DNA from: Tepidimonas sp.
GTDB taxonomy: Bacteria; Pseudomonadota; Gammaproteobacteria; Burkholderiales; Burkholderiaceae_C
Reading direction: 5' to 3'
NCBI GenBank assembly: GCA_025054905.1
Contig: JANWZF010000063.1
Coordinates: 1-7,128, forward strand
Length of the DNA stretch: 7,128 bases
Under the pieces are notes generated by a model, which was not told where the DNA came from, did not search any database, and was given only the letters and a program-made list of their open reading frames with translations. Made by a program: the position numbers and the translations under genes. This document shows, piece after piece, positions 1 through 6,642 of the stretch (positions are counted from its first letter, which is position 1; each line of letters begins with the position of its first letter).

Positions 1-531
1 GACCGCAACCTCACCGTACAGCCGCTTGCCGCTGCGCATCCAGGCCCAGTGCAGCAGCGCCAGCGCTGCAGCCAGATACACCAGGCGGTGCAGGCGCTTC
101 CAGCGTCGCCAGCCGAGCCGGCGCACGGCGGCCTGGGAGGAGGTCAGTGCCAGCGGCAACAACAGCAACAGCGTCAGCAGCCCCACCAAGATGAACGGCC
201 GCTGCGCCGCATCGCGCCACACGGCAACCAGGCTCAGGCCTTGATCCAACCACGCGTAAGCTGCGAGGTGCAACAGCGCATAAGCAAAGGCCCACAACCC
301 CAGAGGGCGCCGCCAGGTCGCCAGCGCAGCCCAACCGGTCCAGTGGCGCAGCGGGGTCACCAGCAGGGTCAACCACAGCAGACGCAGCGCCCACAAGCCC
401 AAGCCACGAATCAGGGCCTCAGCGGGGTTGGCCCCCAGCCGGTCGGCCAGCGCCAGCGCCCACAGGGTCAACGCGGGCACCGCCAGTCCCGCCATCACCC
501 ACGGCCGGATGGCCTGCAGCCAGCGGTCCAC
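1..531 (-). CDS. msrQ: MsrQ, heme-binding membrane subunit of the MsrPQ methionine sulfoxide reductase (C-terminus beyond window)
   Basis: Inner-membrane b-type heme protein that passes electrons from the quinone pool or a flavin reductase to periplasmic MsrP. The 177 visible codons were read by hand from the reverse strand. They show hydrophobic segments near residues 12-30, 45-62, 76-95, 112-130 and 150-165. Histidines at 88, 148 and 161 have the same 60- and 13-residue spacing as the heme-ligand histidines I recall for E. coli MsrQ (YedZ). Family-like stretches include LGLWAFAYALLHLAAY, LALTSSQAAVRRLGWRRWKR and HRLVYLAAALALLHW. The GTG at 531 follows the msrP stop by one base and has no evident Shine-Dalgarno, which suggests translational coupling. 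An internal ATG at codon 13 is less likely because it would cut into the first membrane segment. About 30 residues, probably including the last membrane helix, are missing at the left edge. Confidence 0.9.
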   Translation of the reverse strand, partial: MDRWLQAIRPWVMAGLAVPALTLWALALADRLGANPAEALIRGLGLWALRLLWLTLLVTPLRHWTGWAALATWRRPLGLWAFAYALLHLAAYAWLDQGLSLVAVWRDAAQRPFILVGLLTLLLLLPLALTSSQAAVRRLGWRRWKRLHRLVYLAAALALLHWAWMRSGKRLYGEVAV

Positions 532-532
532 G

Positions 533-1510
533 TCAAAACCAGCGCCGCAGATCCATGCCGGCGTAGAGCCCTGCGACCTGCTCGGCATAGCCGTTGAACG
601 GCAACGTCTTCAGGCGCGCGGCCCACACCCCGCCCTGCCCCAGCCGACGCTCGGTGGCCTGGCTCCAGCGCGGGTGCGGCACATCGGGGTTGACGTTGGC
701 GTAAAAGCCATATTCGTGCGGCGCGGCCACGTTCCACGCGGTGGCGGGCTGATGCTCGACCAAACGGATGCGCACGATCGACTTGGCGCTCTTGAAGCCG
801 TATTTCCACGGCACCACCACCCGCAGCGGCGCACCGTTTTGCGGTGGCAGCCGCTCGCCGTACAGGCCAAAGGCCAGCAACGTCAGCGGATGGCGCGCCT
901 CATCCAGCCGTAGCCCCTCGACGTACGGCCACAGCAGCACATTGGAGCGCAAGCCCGGCATCGTGGCGTGATCGGCCAGGCTGTGGAATTCGACGAAGCG
1001 TGCGCTGCCCAGCGGCTGCGCACGCTCGATCAGCACCGCCAGCGGGTAGCCGAGCCACGGGATGACCATCGACCAGCCCTCGACACAGCGCAGGCGGTAG
1101 ATGCGTTCTTCCAACGGCGCCAGCCGCAGCAGGTCTTCCAGATCCAACGTTTGGGGCCGCGCCACCAGCCCGTCGATGCGCACCGTCCAAGGCCGCAGCG
1201 GCATGCGCGCCGCCAGCCGTGCCGGCTCTTCCTTGTCGGTGCTGAATTCGTAGAAGTTGTTGTAGCCCGTGACGAGCTCGTATGGCGTTACCGGCTCGGA
1301 GGTGCGCGCTGCAGGCAGCGTGGCAGGCCGAGCCGGCAAGGCAGGCTGGCGCCCGGGCCCCGCCCACACCCCCGACGCTGGCGCGGCGACCTGGGCCCCT
1401 GCTTTGGCGACCGTGCCTGCCAGGACGCCGCCGACGACCTGCCCCAGCCAACGCCGCCGAGCCCGCCAGACCGCCGGCGGTGTGATCTCGCTGGGCCGGG
1501 GGGAGCGCAT
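533..1510 (-). CDS. msrP: MsrP, periplasmic molybdopterin-dependent protein-methionine-sulfoxide reductase catalytic subunit
   Basis: Molybdoenzyme of the sulfite oxidase fold that reduces methionine sulfoxide in periplasmic proteins, using electrons from MsrQ. The N-terminus has a twin-arginine-type signal (RARRRWLGQ followed by a hydrophobic stretch), fitting folded export with cofactor. Typical family blocks follow: GYNNFYEF, LEERIYRLRCVEGWSM with the expected molybdenum-ligand cysteine (residue 144 counting from the upstream GTG), YVEGLRLDEA, LPPQNGAPLR, VPWKYGFKSAKSIV and YGFYANVNPDVPHPRWSQATE. Length (325 residues) is normal. I prefer the ATG at 1510 because a GGA lies nine bases upstream; the in-frame GTG at 1516, six bases earlier, leaves only three bases of spacing. 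It begins 24 bases after the ccsB stop and ends one base before msrQ, so it is probably the third gene of a resB-ccsB-msrP-msrQ operon. No key residue appears missing. Confidence 0.95.
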   Translation of the reverse strand: MRSPRPSEITPPAVWRARRRWLGQVVGGVLAGTVAKAGAQVAAPASGVWAGPGRQPALPARPATLPAARTSEPVTPYELVTGYNNFYEFSTDKEEPARLAARMPLRPWTVRIDGLVARPQTLDLEDLLRLAPLEERIYRLRCVEGWSMVIPWLGYPLAVLIERAQPLGSARFVEFHSLADHATMPGLRSNVLLWPYVEGLRLDEARHPLTLLAFGLYGERLPPQNGAPLRVVVPWKYGFKSAKSIVRIRLVEHQPATAWNVAAPHEYGFYANVNPDVPHPRWSQATERRLGQGGVWAARLKTLPFNGYAEQVAGLYAGMDLRRWF

Positions 1511-1534
1511 CGGCACGCGTCCAACGGAGCCGAT

Positions 1535-2896
1535 TCAGAGCGCCCCGTAGCTGTGCAGGCCGCTGAGGAACATGTTGACCCCGAGGAACGCAAAGGTCGT
1601 GATCCCCAGGCCCACCAGCGCCCACCAGGCTGCCACCGTGCCGCGCAACCCCTTGATGAGACGCATGTGCAGCCAGGCCGCGTAGTTGAGCCAAACGATC
1701 AGCGCCCAGGTCTCTTTCGGATCCCAGCTCCAGTAGCCGCCCCAGGCCTCGGCGGCCCACAGCGCCCCCAGCACGGTGGCGATGGTGAAAAAGGCAAAAC
1801 CCACCGCAATGGCCTTGTACATCACATCGTCGAGCACCTGCAAGCTCGGCAGCCGCTCGGCGATGCGCCGCCGCGCCAGCAGGATGCCACCGACCATCAG
1901 CGCCGATACGCCGAAATAGACGAACCAGTAGCTGGCCCCCTGCTCGGTGCTGCCGCGGCGAAACACGAGCGGCTCAAAGCACAACACGATGCCCAACAGC
2001 CACAAGGGAGTCAGCTTCCACCAGCGCGTCTCGGTCGCACTTTGCTTGATCAGGTACGCAAAGGCCAGCATCGCCGCAATGGCAAACGTGCCGTAGCCGA
2101 TGAAGTTGGCCGGCACGTGCAGCTTCATCCACCAGCTCTGCAGCGCCGGCACCAGGGGCTGGATCTGGTGCGCTTCACGCACCACCGTGTACCACAGCAA
2201 AAAGCCCACCGCCGCGCTGACGATCAGCATCGCAAAGGCGCCCATGCGCCGCGTCTGATAGCGATCCTCGTAGTACAGGTAATACGCCGCCGTCAGCCAC
2301 GCAAACAGCACGAACACTTCATACAGATTGCTGACCGGAATATGCCCGATGCCCGGACCGATCTGGTGGCTCTCGTACCAGCGCACCATCGTGCCCACCA
2401 GCGCCAGCGTCACTGCCACCCAGGCCAGGCGCGATCCCAGTCGCTCGGCGGTATCGCCACCGCGTGGGGCCAGCAGACCGATCCAGTAAAAGGCGGTGCT
2501 CATGAAAAACAGCACGCTCATCCATAGGATGGCTGACTGGCTGGACAAAAAGTACTTCAGCAGAAAGACCTGTTCGGCGCGCGCCAGATCGGCCCGGCCG
2601 TCAACCTGGTACAGGCCGATGGCCAGCAGCGACAACGCGGCCACCACCACCGTCAAGCCCTGCACCGGGCGCCAGAACCAGGCCAGCGCCACCAGGCCGG
2701 GCACGGTCCCAACCAGAATGGCTTTTTCGTAGCCATCCATCGCGTGGCCCCACTGTCCCAGCGCCACCGCTGCCCCCACCAGCACCAGCAGCGCATACAG
2801 CCAGTCCCAGCGCGTGCGGCGCGCCAACCAGCCGCGCCAGCCGGAGCTCTGCGCGTCCGTCAACTTCAGATCGATGGTCTGCGTGGCCGTGTTCAT
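1535..2896 (-). CDS. ccsB: System II cytochrome c biogenesis heme handler (CcsA/ResC type, often annotated CcsB)
   Basis: Polytopic membrane protein that works with ResB as the System II cytochrome c synthetase, presenting heme at the periplasmic face for attachment to CXXCH. The 453-residue protein has about a dozen hydrophobic segments. The diagnostic tryptophan-rich WWD motif is at residues 385-397 (WGGYWSWDPKETW). Conserved-type histidines are H260 (in WWMKLHVP), H410 (just after the WWD helix) and H448 (in GLHSYG), as expected for the two external and one of the internal heme-ligand histidines. HIPVSNLYE near residue 185 is also typical. Naming is confusing: this WWD protein is CcsA in Bordetella and ResC in Bacillus, while automatic pipelines often call it CcsB. 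The ATG at 2896 has a strong Shine-Dalgarno seven bases upstream and overlaps the resB stop as ATGA, so the two are cotranscribed and probably translationally coupled. Confidence 0.95.
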   Translation of the reverse strand: MNTATQTIDLKLTDAQSSGWRGWLARRTRWDWLYALLVLVGAAVALGQWGHAMDGYEKAILVGTVPGLVALAWFWRPVQGLTVVVAALSLLAIGLYQVDGRADLARAEQVFLLKYFLSSQSAILWMSVLFFMSTAFYWIGLLAPRGGDTAERLGSRLAWVAVTLALVGTMVRWYESHQIGPGIGHIPVSNLYEVFVLFAWLTAAYYLYYEDRYQTRRMGAFAMLIVSAAVGFLLWYTVVREAHQIQPLVPALQSWWMKLHVPANFIGYGTFAIAAMLAFAYLIKQSATETRWWKLTPLWLLGIVLCFEPLVFRRGSTEQGASYWFVYFGVSALMVGGILLARRRIAERLPSLQVLDDVMYKAIAVGFAFFTIATVLGALWAAEAWGGYWSWDPKETWALIVWLNYAAWLHMRLIKGLRGTVAAWWALVGLGITTFAFLGVNMFLSGLHSYGAL

Positions 2897-5043
2897 CGTG
2901 CCGTCTCCTGGGCCAAGGCAGGTTGCAGCAACCTGCTTAAGGTTTCGAATTCACGGTCATTGTCCAGCAGCTTGCGGTTGCTGGACAACGCCATCAGCGC
3001 GCGCGCACCGCCGGGTGCCGGCGCCAGCCACACCCACAGCCGCCGCTCGCGCACATAAAGCATGGCAAAAACGCCGATGATCAGCAACACGCACCCCGCA
3101 TAGACGATGGTCTTGCCAGGGGCACGTGCCACCTGGAACACGCTGGCCTGCACCTGCTCATAGTCGCTCAATTGCAGCACCAGCGGGGCCGGGTAGAAAA
3201 ACGCATCCGAAAGCGCCAGAACCGCCTGGGTCATGAAGGCTGCCGTGGCCTCATCGCGTGCCGCCGGCGCCAGCCCCGCCTGCGCGCGGCTGAGCTGGTA
3301 CAGCTCGAACAGCGTGCCGTTCAAGATGCGCAGCAGCACGTCGCTGAAACGCTCGCGCTCCGCGTCGGGAATGTGGGCTTCGATGAACGCCGACAGCGCC
3401 AGCAGCCCCCCCAGACGCGGAGCGTCACCGCGCGGCAGGCGCTCGAGCTCGGGGTCGTCGCCGGCAAACAGGTCGATCGCACGCCGGGCCGAGCCCAGCA
3501 GCGCCGTGCGCACCGCCTCGGGCTGCTCGGCACTGGCCTGCGCCGCATAGCGCTGCGCGGCCAAGGCGCGCAGCCCGGGGTCGGCCAGCGCGGCGCGCAG
3601 ACGCACAAAGCCATCCAGCCCATCGTTTTCGTCAACAGGCGCGCGCAGGTAGCGAAACGGTTCCTGCGGCGACTCACGCACCCCCAGCAGGTAGACACGC
3701 TGCCCCTCCAGCTCGATCGGCAGCATGTAGTTGTGAAATTCACGCGCCTGCCCCGCCTCGTCGCGCAGCTTGTAGGTGACGCTGGGGCCGACGTTGCGCA
3801 GCTCGCGCGTCTGCACCGTCTTGTTGCCCGCGCCCAGGCGGGCTTCGATGGCCTGGCGCAGATCGACCTGGCGCACATCGGCCCCACTGCCGCGGCTGCC
3901 GGCGGCGGACAGGTTTTCGACGTTGATCACCCGCAGACCGGTGAATTCCAGCCGCAGCCGCTGCTCGCCATTGGTCAGCGTGGTGGCCTCGCCGATGCGC
4001 CCCTGCACCTCAAACGGCCGCACCGCCGCCCCCATCGGCAGCGCGCGCAGCTTGACGAGCGAGCCCCCGTCGTCGAAGCTCGACTGATAGATCGCGATGC
4101 CGCGATGCTCGACCGGGTGATTGACCTCGACCCGTGCCGGACGCGCCTGCCCGGTGTAGCGGTCGTGGATGACGATGTCGCTGGCAAACAGCCGCGGCAT
4201 GCCGGTGTCGTAGTACTCAACGATAAATTTTTTCAGCTCGACCTCAAACGGCAGCTCCTGCAACACCACCCCCTCGGGTTGCTGCAGCACCGCGATGCCC
4301 GCGCGCGTGCCTTCGGTGACCAGCAGGTTGCCGCGAAACGTCGGATTCGCGTCGCTGAGCCGATGCTTGTCGGGCACCTCGGCCATCAGACCGCCGCCAC
4401 GAAACGGCTCTTTGCCCCCGAACCACAGCTGCATGCGCACGATCAGATCGCCATCCAGCAGGCCGCCGATGCAGATGATCACAATCGCCGCGTGGGCCGC
4501 CAGATACCCCAGCTTGTTGGCCGCGCCGGCCTTGGCCGCCACCATCCAGCCGGGACCATCGGCGGTATGGCGCTCCTGCAGGCGCACTTTCCAGCCCCGG
4601 CGCAGCAGGGCCTGACCGATGCGCTCGGCCGCCGCGCGCGGGGCTTCGGTCAACTCGGCCTGGGCCTTGTGGTGAAAGGCCTGCAGGCTCTGCTCGCGCA
4701 CGTGCTCCTTGAACTGGCGCAGATCCGCGAGGATCTTGGGCGTGTTGCGCACGATGCACAGGGTCGTGCTGACCACCAGAAACGCCAGGATCAGCAAAAA
4801 CCACCACGCGCTGTAAACCGAATACAGATCCAGCGCGGCAAACACCTCGTACCAGAACGGGCCGAACTGGTTGACGTAGTTGTTGACGGGCTCGTGCTGC
4901 TTGAGCACCGTGCCCACCACCGAGGCGATGCAGATCACCGACAGCAGCGCGATCGCAAAGCGCATCGACGACAGCAGCTCCACCGCCGCGGCCAGGCGGC
5001 GATGGACACGGGGCAATTCGATGCCGGCGGTGGAAGCACTCAT
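2893..5043 (-). CDS. resB: ResB family System II cytochrome c biogenesis protein (Ccs1/CcsB of Bordetella)
   Basis: Partner of the WWD protein in System II: a membrane protein with a large periplasmic domain that takes part in heme export and in holding the apocytochrome. The 716-residue protein has membrane segments near 28-48, 80-97, 180-197 and 645-663, with the big soluble region between the third and fourth. LGYLAAHAAIVIICIGG at 178-194 contains H184, the likely transmembrane heme-ligand histidine of the family. Other typical pieces are SSMRFAIALL at the start, the VNHPVEHRGIAIYQSSFDDGG block near 307-327, and a C-terminal SSNRKLLDNDREF. There is no CXXC, so thiol reduction must come from a separate ResA/CcsX-like protein not seen here. 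The ATG at 5043 has no clear Shine-Dalgarno and sits 12 bases behind an intrinsic terminator. The stop overlaps the ccsB start by four bases. Confidence 0.94.
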   Translation of the reverse strand: MSASTAGIELPRVHRRLAAAVELLSSMRFAIALLSVICIASVVGTVLKQHEPVNNYVNQFGPFWYEVFAALDLYSVYSAWWFLLILAFLVVSTTLCIVRNTPKILADLRQFKEHVREQSLQAFHHKAQAELTEAPRAAAERIGQALLRRGWKVRLQERHTADGPGWMVAAKAGAANKLGYLAAHAAIVIICIGGLLDGDLIVRMQLWFGGKEPFRGGGLMAEVPDKHRLSDANPTFRGNLLVTEGTRAGIAVLQQPEGVVLQELPFEVELKKFIVEYYDTGMPRLFASDIVIHDRYTGQARPARVEVNHPVEHRGIAIYQSSFDDGGSLVKLRALPMGAAVRPFEVQGRIGEATTLTNGEQRLRLEFTGLRVINVENLSAAGSRGSGADVRQVDLRQAIEARLGAGNKTVQTRELRNVGPSVTYKLRDEAGQAREFHNYMLPIELEGQRVYLLGVRESPQEPFRYLRAPVDENDGLDGFVRLRAALADPGLRALAAQRYAAQASAEQPEAVRTALLGSARRAIDLFAGDDPELERLPRGDAPRLGGLLALSAFIEAHIPDAERERFSDVLLRILNGTLFELYQLSRAQAGLAPAARDEATAAFMTQAVLALSDAFFYPAPLVLQLSDYEQVQASVFQVARAPGKTIVYAGCVLLIIGVFAMLYVRERRLWVWLAPAPGGARALMALSSNRKLLDNDREFETLSRLLQPALAQETAR
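2904..2909 (-). promoter_or_regulatory. Shine-Dalgarno of ccsB
   Basis: The minus strand reads AGGAGA here, seven bases before the ATG at 2896. It lies inside the last codons of resB. It fixes the ccsB start and suggests ccsB can be initiated independently as well as by coupling to resB. By contrast, resB, msrQ, cytochrome c4 and engB show no recognisable site. Confidence 0.75.
2960..2988. repeat. Perfect 10-bp inverted repeat inside the 3' end of resB
   Basis: Arms 2960-2969 (TTGTCCAGCA) and 2979-2988 (TGCTGGACAA) are exact reverse complements around a 9-base spacer. On the minus strand this encodes the conserved-looking LSSNRKLLDN segment of ResB. There is no T-run after either side, so it is not a standard intrinsic terminator. 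It could fold as an mRNA hairpin about 60-90 bases before the ccsB start. Confidence 0.6.
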
Positions 5044-5055
5044 GCGAGAGTCGAC

Positions 5056-5085
5056 AAAAAAGGCAGGCCCACCACGGACCTGCCT
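5056..5085 (-). terminator. Intrinsic terminator between cytochrome c4 and resB
   Basis: Read on the minus strand, the arm AGGCAGGTCC (5085-5076) pairs with GGGCCTGCCT (5070-5061) over ten base pairs, one of them a G-U wobble, around a five-base loop (5075-5071). Five T residues (5060-5056) follow at once, six counting the last stem base. This is the classical rho-independent layout. It lies about 112 bases after the cytochrome c4 stop, so it plausibly ends that transcript. It is also only 12 bases before the resB start codon, so it must be bypassed or read through for resB expression. Confidence 0.8.
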
Positions 5086-5145
5086 GCATTCAGAGGGGCG
5101 GCGGGCGGCAAGGTTCCCTGCCCGGGGCCACCCGTGGCGGCCCTC

Positions 5146-5165
5146 ATATTAACGGATACTGATAT
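5146..5165. promoter_or_regulatory. AT-rich imperfect dyad upstream of resB, possible promoter or operator
   Basis: An AT-rich patch in an otherwise GC-rich gap. The half-sites ATATTA and TGATAT are inverted with one mismatch across eight bases. On the minus strand TAATAT (5151-5146) could serve as a -10 for the resB operon, but no convincing -35 lies at 16-18 bases. This is a weak call. Confidence 0.25.
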
Positions 5166-5197
5166 TTCCCTGTGCGGCCGACGGCCACGCCAGCCGG

Positions 5198-5812
5198 TCA
5201 GCGCAAGCCCGCGATGTAGTCGGCCAGGGCCGCGATCTCCACGTCCGTCAGGTAACGCGCGATTTCGTGCATCGGCTTGTTGTTGGCGCGCTCGTTGGTT
5301 CGGAACAGCTTGAGCTGCGTGGCGGTGTATTCCGCGTGCTGGCCGCTCAGGCGCGGGTATTCGGCCGGAATGCCTGAGCCACGCGGACCATGGCAGCCGG
5401 CGCACGCCGGAATGCGCCGATCCATCAAACCGCCGCGGTAGATGCGCTCACCCAGCCGCACCTTCTCGGCATCGGTGGCCGCGCCGGTGGTGGCCTTCTG
5501 GCTGGCCAGCCAGTACGCAATGTCACGCATGTCCTGGTCGGACAGCTGGCTGGCAAAGCCCACCATCACCGCGTTGGCGCGCTTGCCGGACTTGTACTCC
5601 TGCAACTGCTTGATCAGGTATTCGGGGTGCTGCTGGGCCAGCTTGGGGTTGGCCGCGGTGGTGGAGTTGCCGTCGGCGGCATGGCACGCCACGCACACCT
5701 GCCCGTACAGTGCGGCGCCGCGTTTGAGATCCGGCTGCGCCGGCTGCGCGACAGCGGCGCTGGCGAAGGTGACGGCCAAGACGGCACCGATAAGCAAAGC
5801 TTTGGATTTCAT
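5198..5812 (-). CDS. Diheme cytochrome c4, periplasmic electron carrier
   Basis: Periplasmic diheme c-type cytochrome that carries electrons from the bc1 complex toward terminal oxidases. The 204-residue product starts with a Sec-type signal peptide (MKSKALLIGAVLAVTFASA, likely cleaved after AVA at residue 22). Two class I cytochrome domains follow, with heme sites CVACH (40-44) and CAGCH (137-141). Likely axial methionines are M83 in the first domain and M181 in the second, each in the usual place after its CXXCH. The two-domain layout and length of about 200 are standard for c4. I chose the ATG at 5812 because it gives an immediate signal peptide; the frame is open up to 5941, but that extension looks non-coding and would run over the engB promoter region. 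No clear Shine-Dalgarno is visible. It is divergent from engB and is a likely client of the ResB-CcsB synthetase encoded downstream. Confidence 0.93.
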   Translation of the reverse strand: MKSKALLIGAVLAVTFASAAVAQPAQPDLKRGAALYGQVCVACHAADGNSTTAANPKLAQQHPEYLIKQLQEYKSGKRANAVMVGFASQLSDQDMRDIAYWLASQKATTGAATDAEKVRLGERIYRGGLMDRRIPACAGCHGPRGSGIPAEYPRLSGQHAEYTATQLKLFRTNERANNKPMHEIARYLTDVEIAALADYIAGLR

Positions 5813-5887
5813 GGCGTGGTCGCGACGAGGGGAGCATCGGGCCGGCCCCGGTGCACGGCTCAACGCCGCGGCAGCCGACCCGCAGGG

Positions 5888-5897
5888 GTTTCGAAAC
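5888..5897. repeat. Perfect 10-bp palindrome in the cytochrome c4/engB divergent gap
   Basis: GTTTCGAAAC is exactly self-complementary. It lies 11 bases before the engB -10-like hexamer, where the -35 region of that promoter would be, and just downstream of the opposite -10. It may be an operator or part of a -35 element; chance is also possible. Confidence 0.4.
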
Positions 5898-5904
5898 GCG
5901 CCCG

Positions 5905-5914
5905 ATTCTACAAT
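5905..5914. promoter_or_regulatory. Near-symmetric divergent -10 element for engB and cytochrome c4
   Basis: The plus strand reads ATTCTACAAT. It gives TACAAT (5909-5914) toward engB and, on the opposite strand, TAGAAT (5910-5905) toward cytochrome c4. Both differ from TATAAT at one position. Neither direction has a good -35 at 16-18 bases. With this -10, engB transcription would begin near 5921, which favours the engB start at 5940 over the in-frame ATG at 5913. Confidence 0.4.
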
Positions 5915-5939
5915 GCCCCGTTCCCTGCCACGGCTTGTC

Positions 5940-6605
5940 ATGGATCAAGATCGCCCCTCGTCTCCCCCCATCGCCCAGGTGCACGCCTGGCTGCACACCG
6001 CCCGCTTTTTGACCGAGGCCCCCCAGCTGCCACACCTGCCCGCGCTGGCCGTGCCCGAAATCGCTTTCGTCGGTCGCTCCAACGCCGGCAAATCCACCTG
6101 CATCAACACGCTGGCGCAGCAGCGCCAACTGGCCTTTGCCTCCAAAATGCCCGGGCGCACCCAGAGCATCGTGCTGTTTGCGCTGGGTAAGCACGGAACC
6201 ACCGACGCGGTGCTGGCCGACCTGCCCGGCTACGGTTACGCCGCCGTCCCCCAAGCCGCCAAGCGGCGTTGGCAGCAGGTCATGGCCCACTACCTCGCCA
6301 CCCGGCCCAACCTGCGCGCGGTGGTGCTGCTATGCGACGCACGGCTGGGACTGACCGAGCTGGACGAGGCGCTGCTGGAGATCATCCGCCCGCGCGTCGA
6401 GCAAGGGCTCGACTTTCTGGTGCTGCTGACCAAGGCCGACAAGCTGTCGCGGCAAGAGCAGACCAAGGCGCTGTCGATTGCGCGACTGCAGACACGCGGC
6501 GGGGAAGCGATGCTCTTTTCCGCCCTCAAGCGCCAGGGCGTCGACGACGTGGCCCAGCGGCTGTGGGACTGGTCACACCCCGCGGCCCCACACACTTCCG
6601 CCTAA
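5940..6605 (+). CDS. engB: Ribosome biogenesis GTPase EngB (YihA/YsxC)
   Basis: Cytoplasmic TRAFAC-class GTPase needed for late assembly of the large ribosomal subunit. The 221-residue product shows all GTPase motifs in order: G1 GRSNAGKST at 45-53, switch I PGRTQS at 71-76, G3 DLPGYGYA at 94-101, G4 TKADKLS at 164-170 and a G5-like SAL at 194-196. Length and motif spacing fit the family. The frame is open much further upstream, but that part is antisense to the cytochrome c4 gene. The ATG at 5940 is preferred over the ATG at 5913, which overlaps the likely -10 element. No Shine-Dalgarno is apparent, so the start is moderately certain. The gene is divergent from cytochrome c4 and is followed after 37 bases by a hydrolase gene in the same direction. 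Confidence 0.95.
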   Translation: MDQDRPSSPPIAQVHAWLHTARFLTEAPQLPHLPALAVPEIAFVGRSNAGKSTCINTLAQQRQLAFASKMPGRTQSIVLFALGKHGTTDAVLADLPGYGYAAVPQAAKRRWQQVMAHYLATRPNLRAVVLLCDARLGLTELDEALLEIIRPRVEQGLDFLVLLTKADKLSRQEQTKALSIARLQTRGGEAMLFSALKRQGVDDVAQRLWDWSHPAAPHTSA

Positions 6606-6629
6606 GCCCTGGCGCGGCAGGGACCATCT

Positions 6630-6633
6630 GGAG
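6630..6633 (+). promoter_or_regulatory. Shine-Dalgarno of the alpha/beta-hydrolase gene
   Basis: GGAG lies nine bases before the ATG at 6643. It supports that start over the in-frame GTG at 6637, which would leave only three bases of spacing. Confidence 0.6.
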
Positions 6634-6642
6634 CCTGTGCCG

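Noticed and set aside
968..2527. A 519-codon plus-strand open frame opposite msrP and ccsB
   Set aside because: Antisense to two well-supported genes. The product is rich in Gln, Arg, His and Pro and has no recognisable motif.
4217..4240. A-run followed by T-run in resB (AAAAAATTT on the minus strand) as a programmed frameshift site
   Set aside because: The bases do not fit the X XXY YYZ pattern in the resB frame, the shifted frame offers no sensible product, and ResB is full length without a shift.
3172..5313. A 713-codon plus-strand open frame opposite resB
   Set aside because: It is the antisense shadow of a clearly real ResB gene. Its translation is a low-complexity Arg/Gln/His/Ala mix with no domain, as expected in GC-rich DNA.
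5819..5848. Short palindromes GTCGCGAC and GGGCCGGCCC in the cytochrome c4 leader
   Set aside because: Short GC-only or nearly GC-only palindromes are expected by chance at this base composition, and no spacing pattern links them to a promoter.
5442..5939. Upstream extension of the engB reading frame
   Set aside because: It runs antisense through the cytochrome c4 coding region and has no family similarity; EngB proteins begin near the chosen start.
5813..5941. N-terminal extension of cytochrome c4 from an ATG at 5941
   Set aside because: It would place 43 Arg/Pro/Gly-rich residues before a normal signal peptide and cover the divergent promoter region.
6607..6622. Small hairpin (CCCTG/CAGGG) after the engB stop as a terminator
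   Set aside because: Only five base pairs and no T-run follows.
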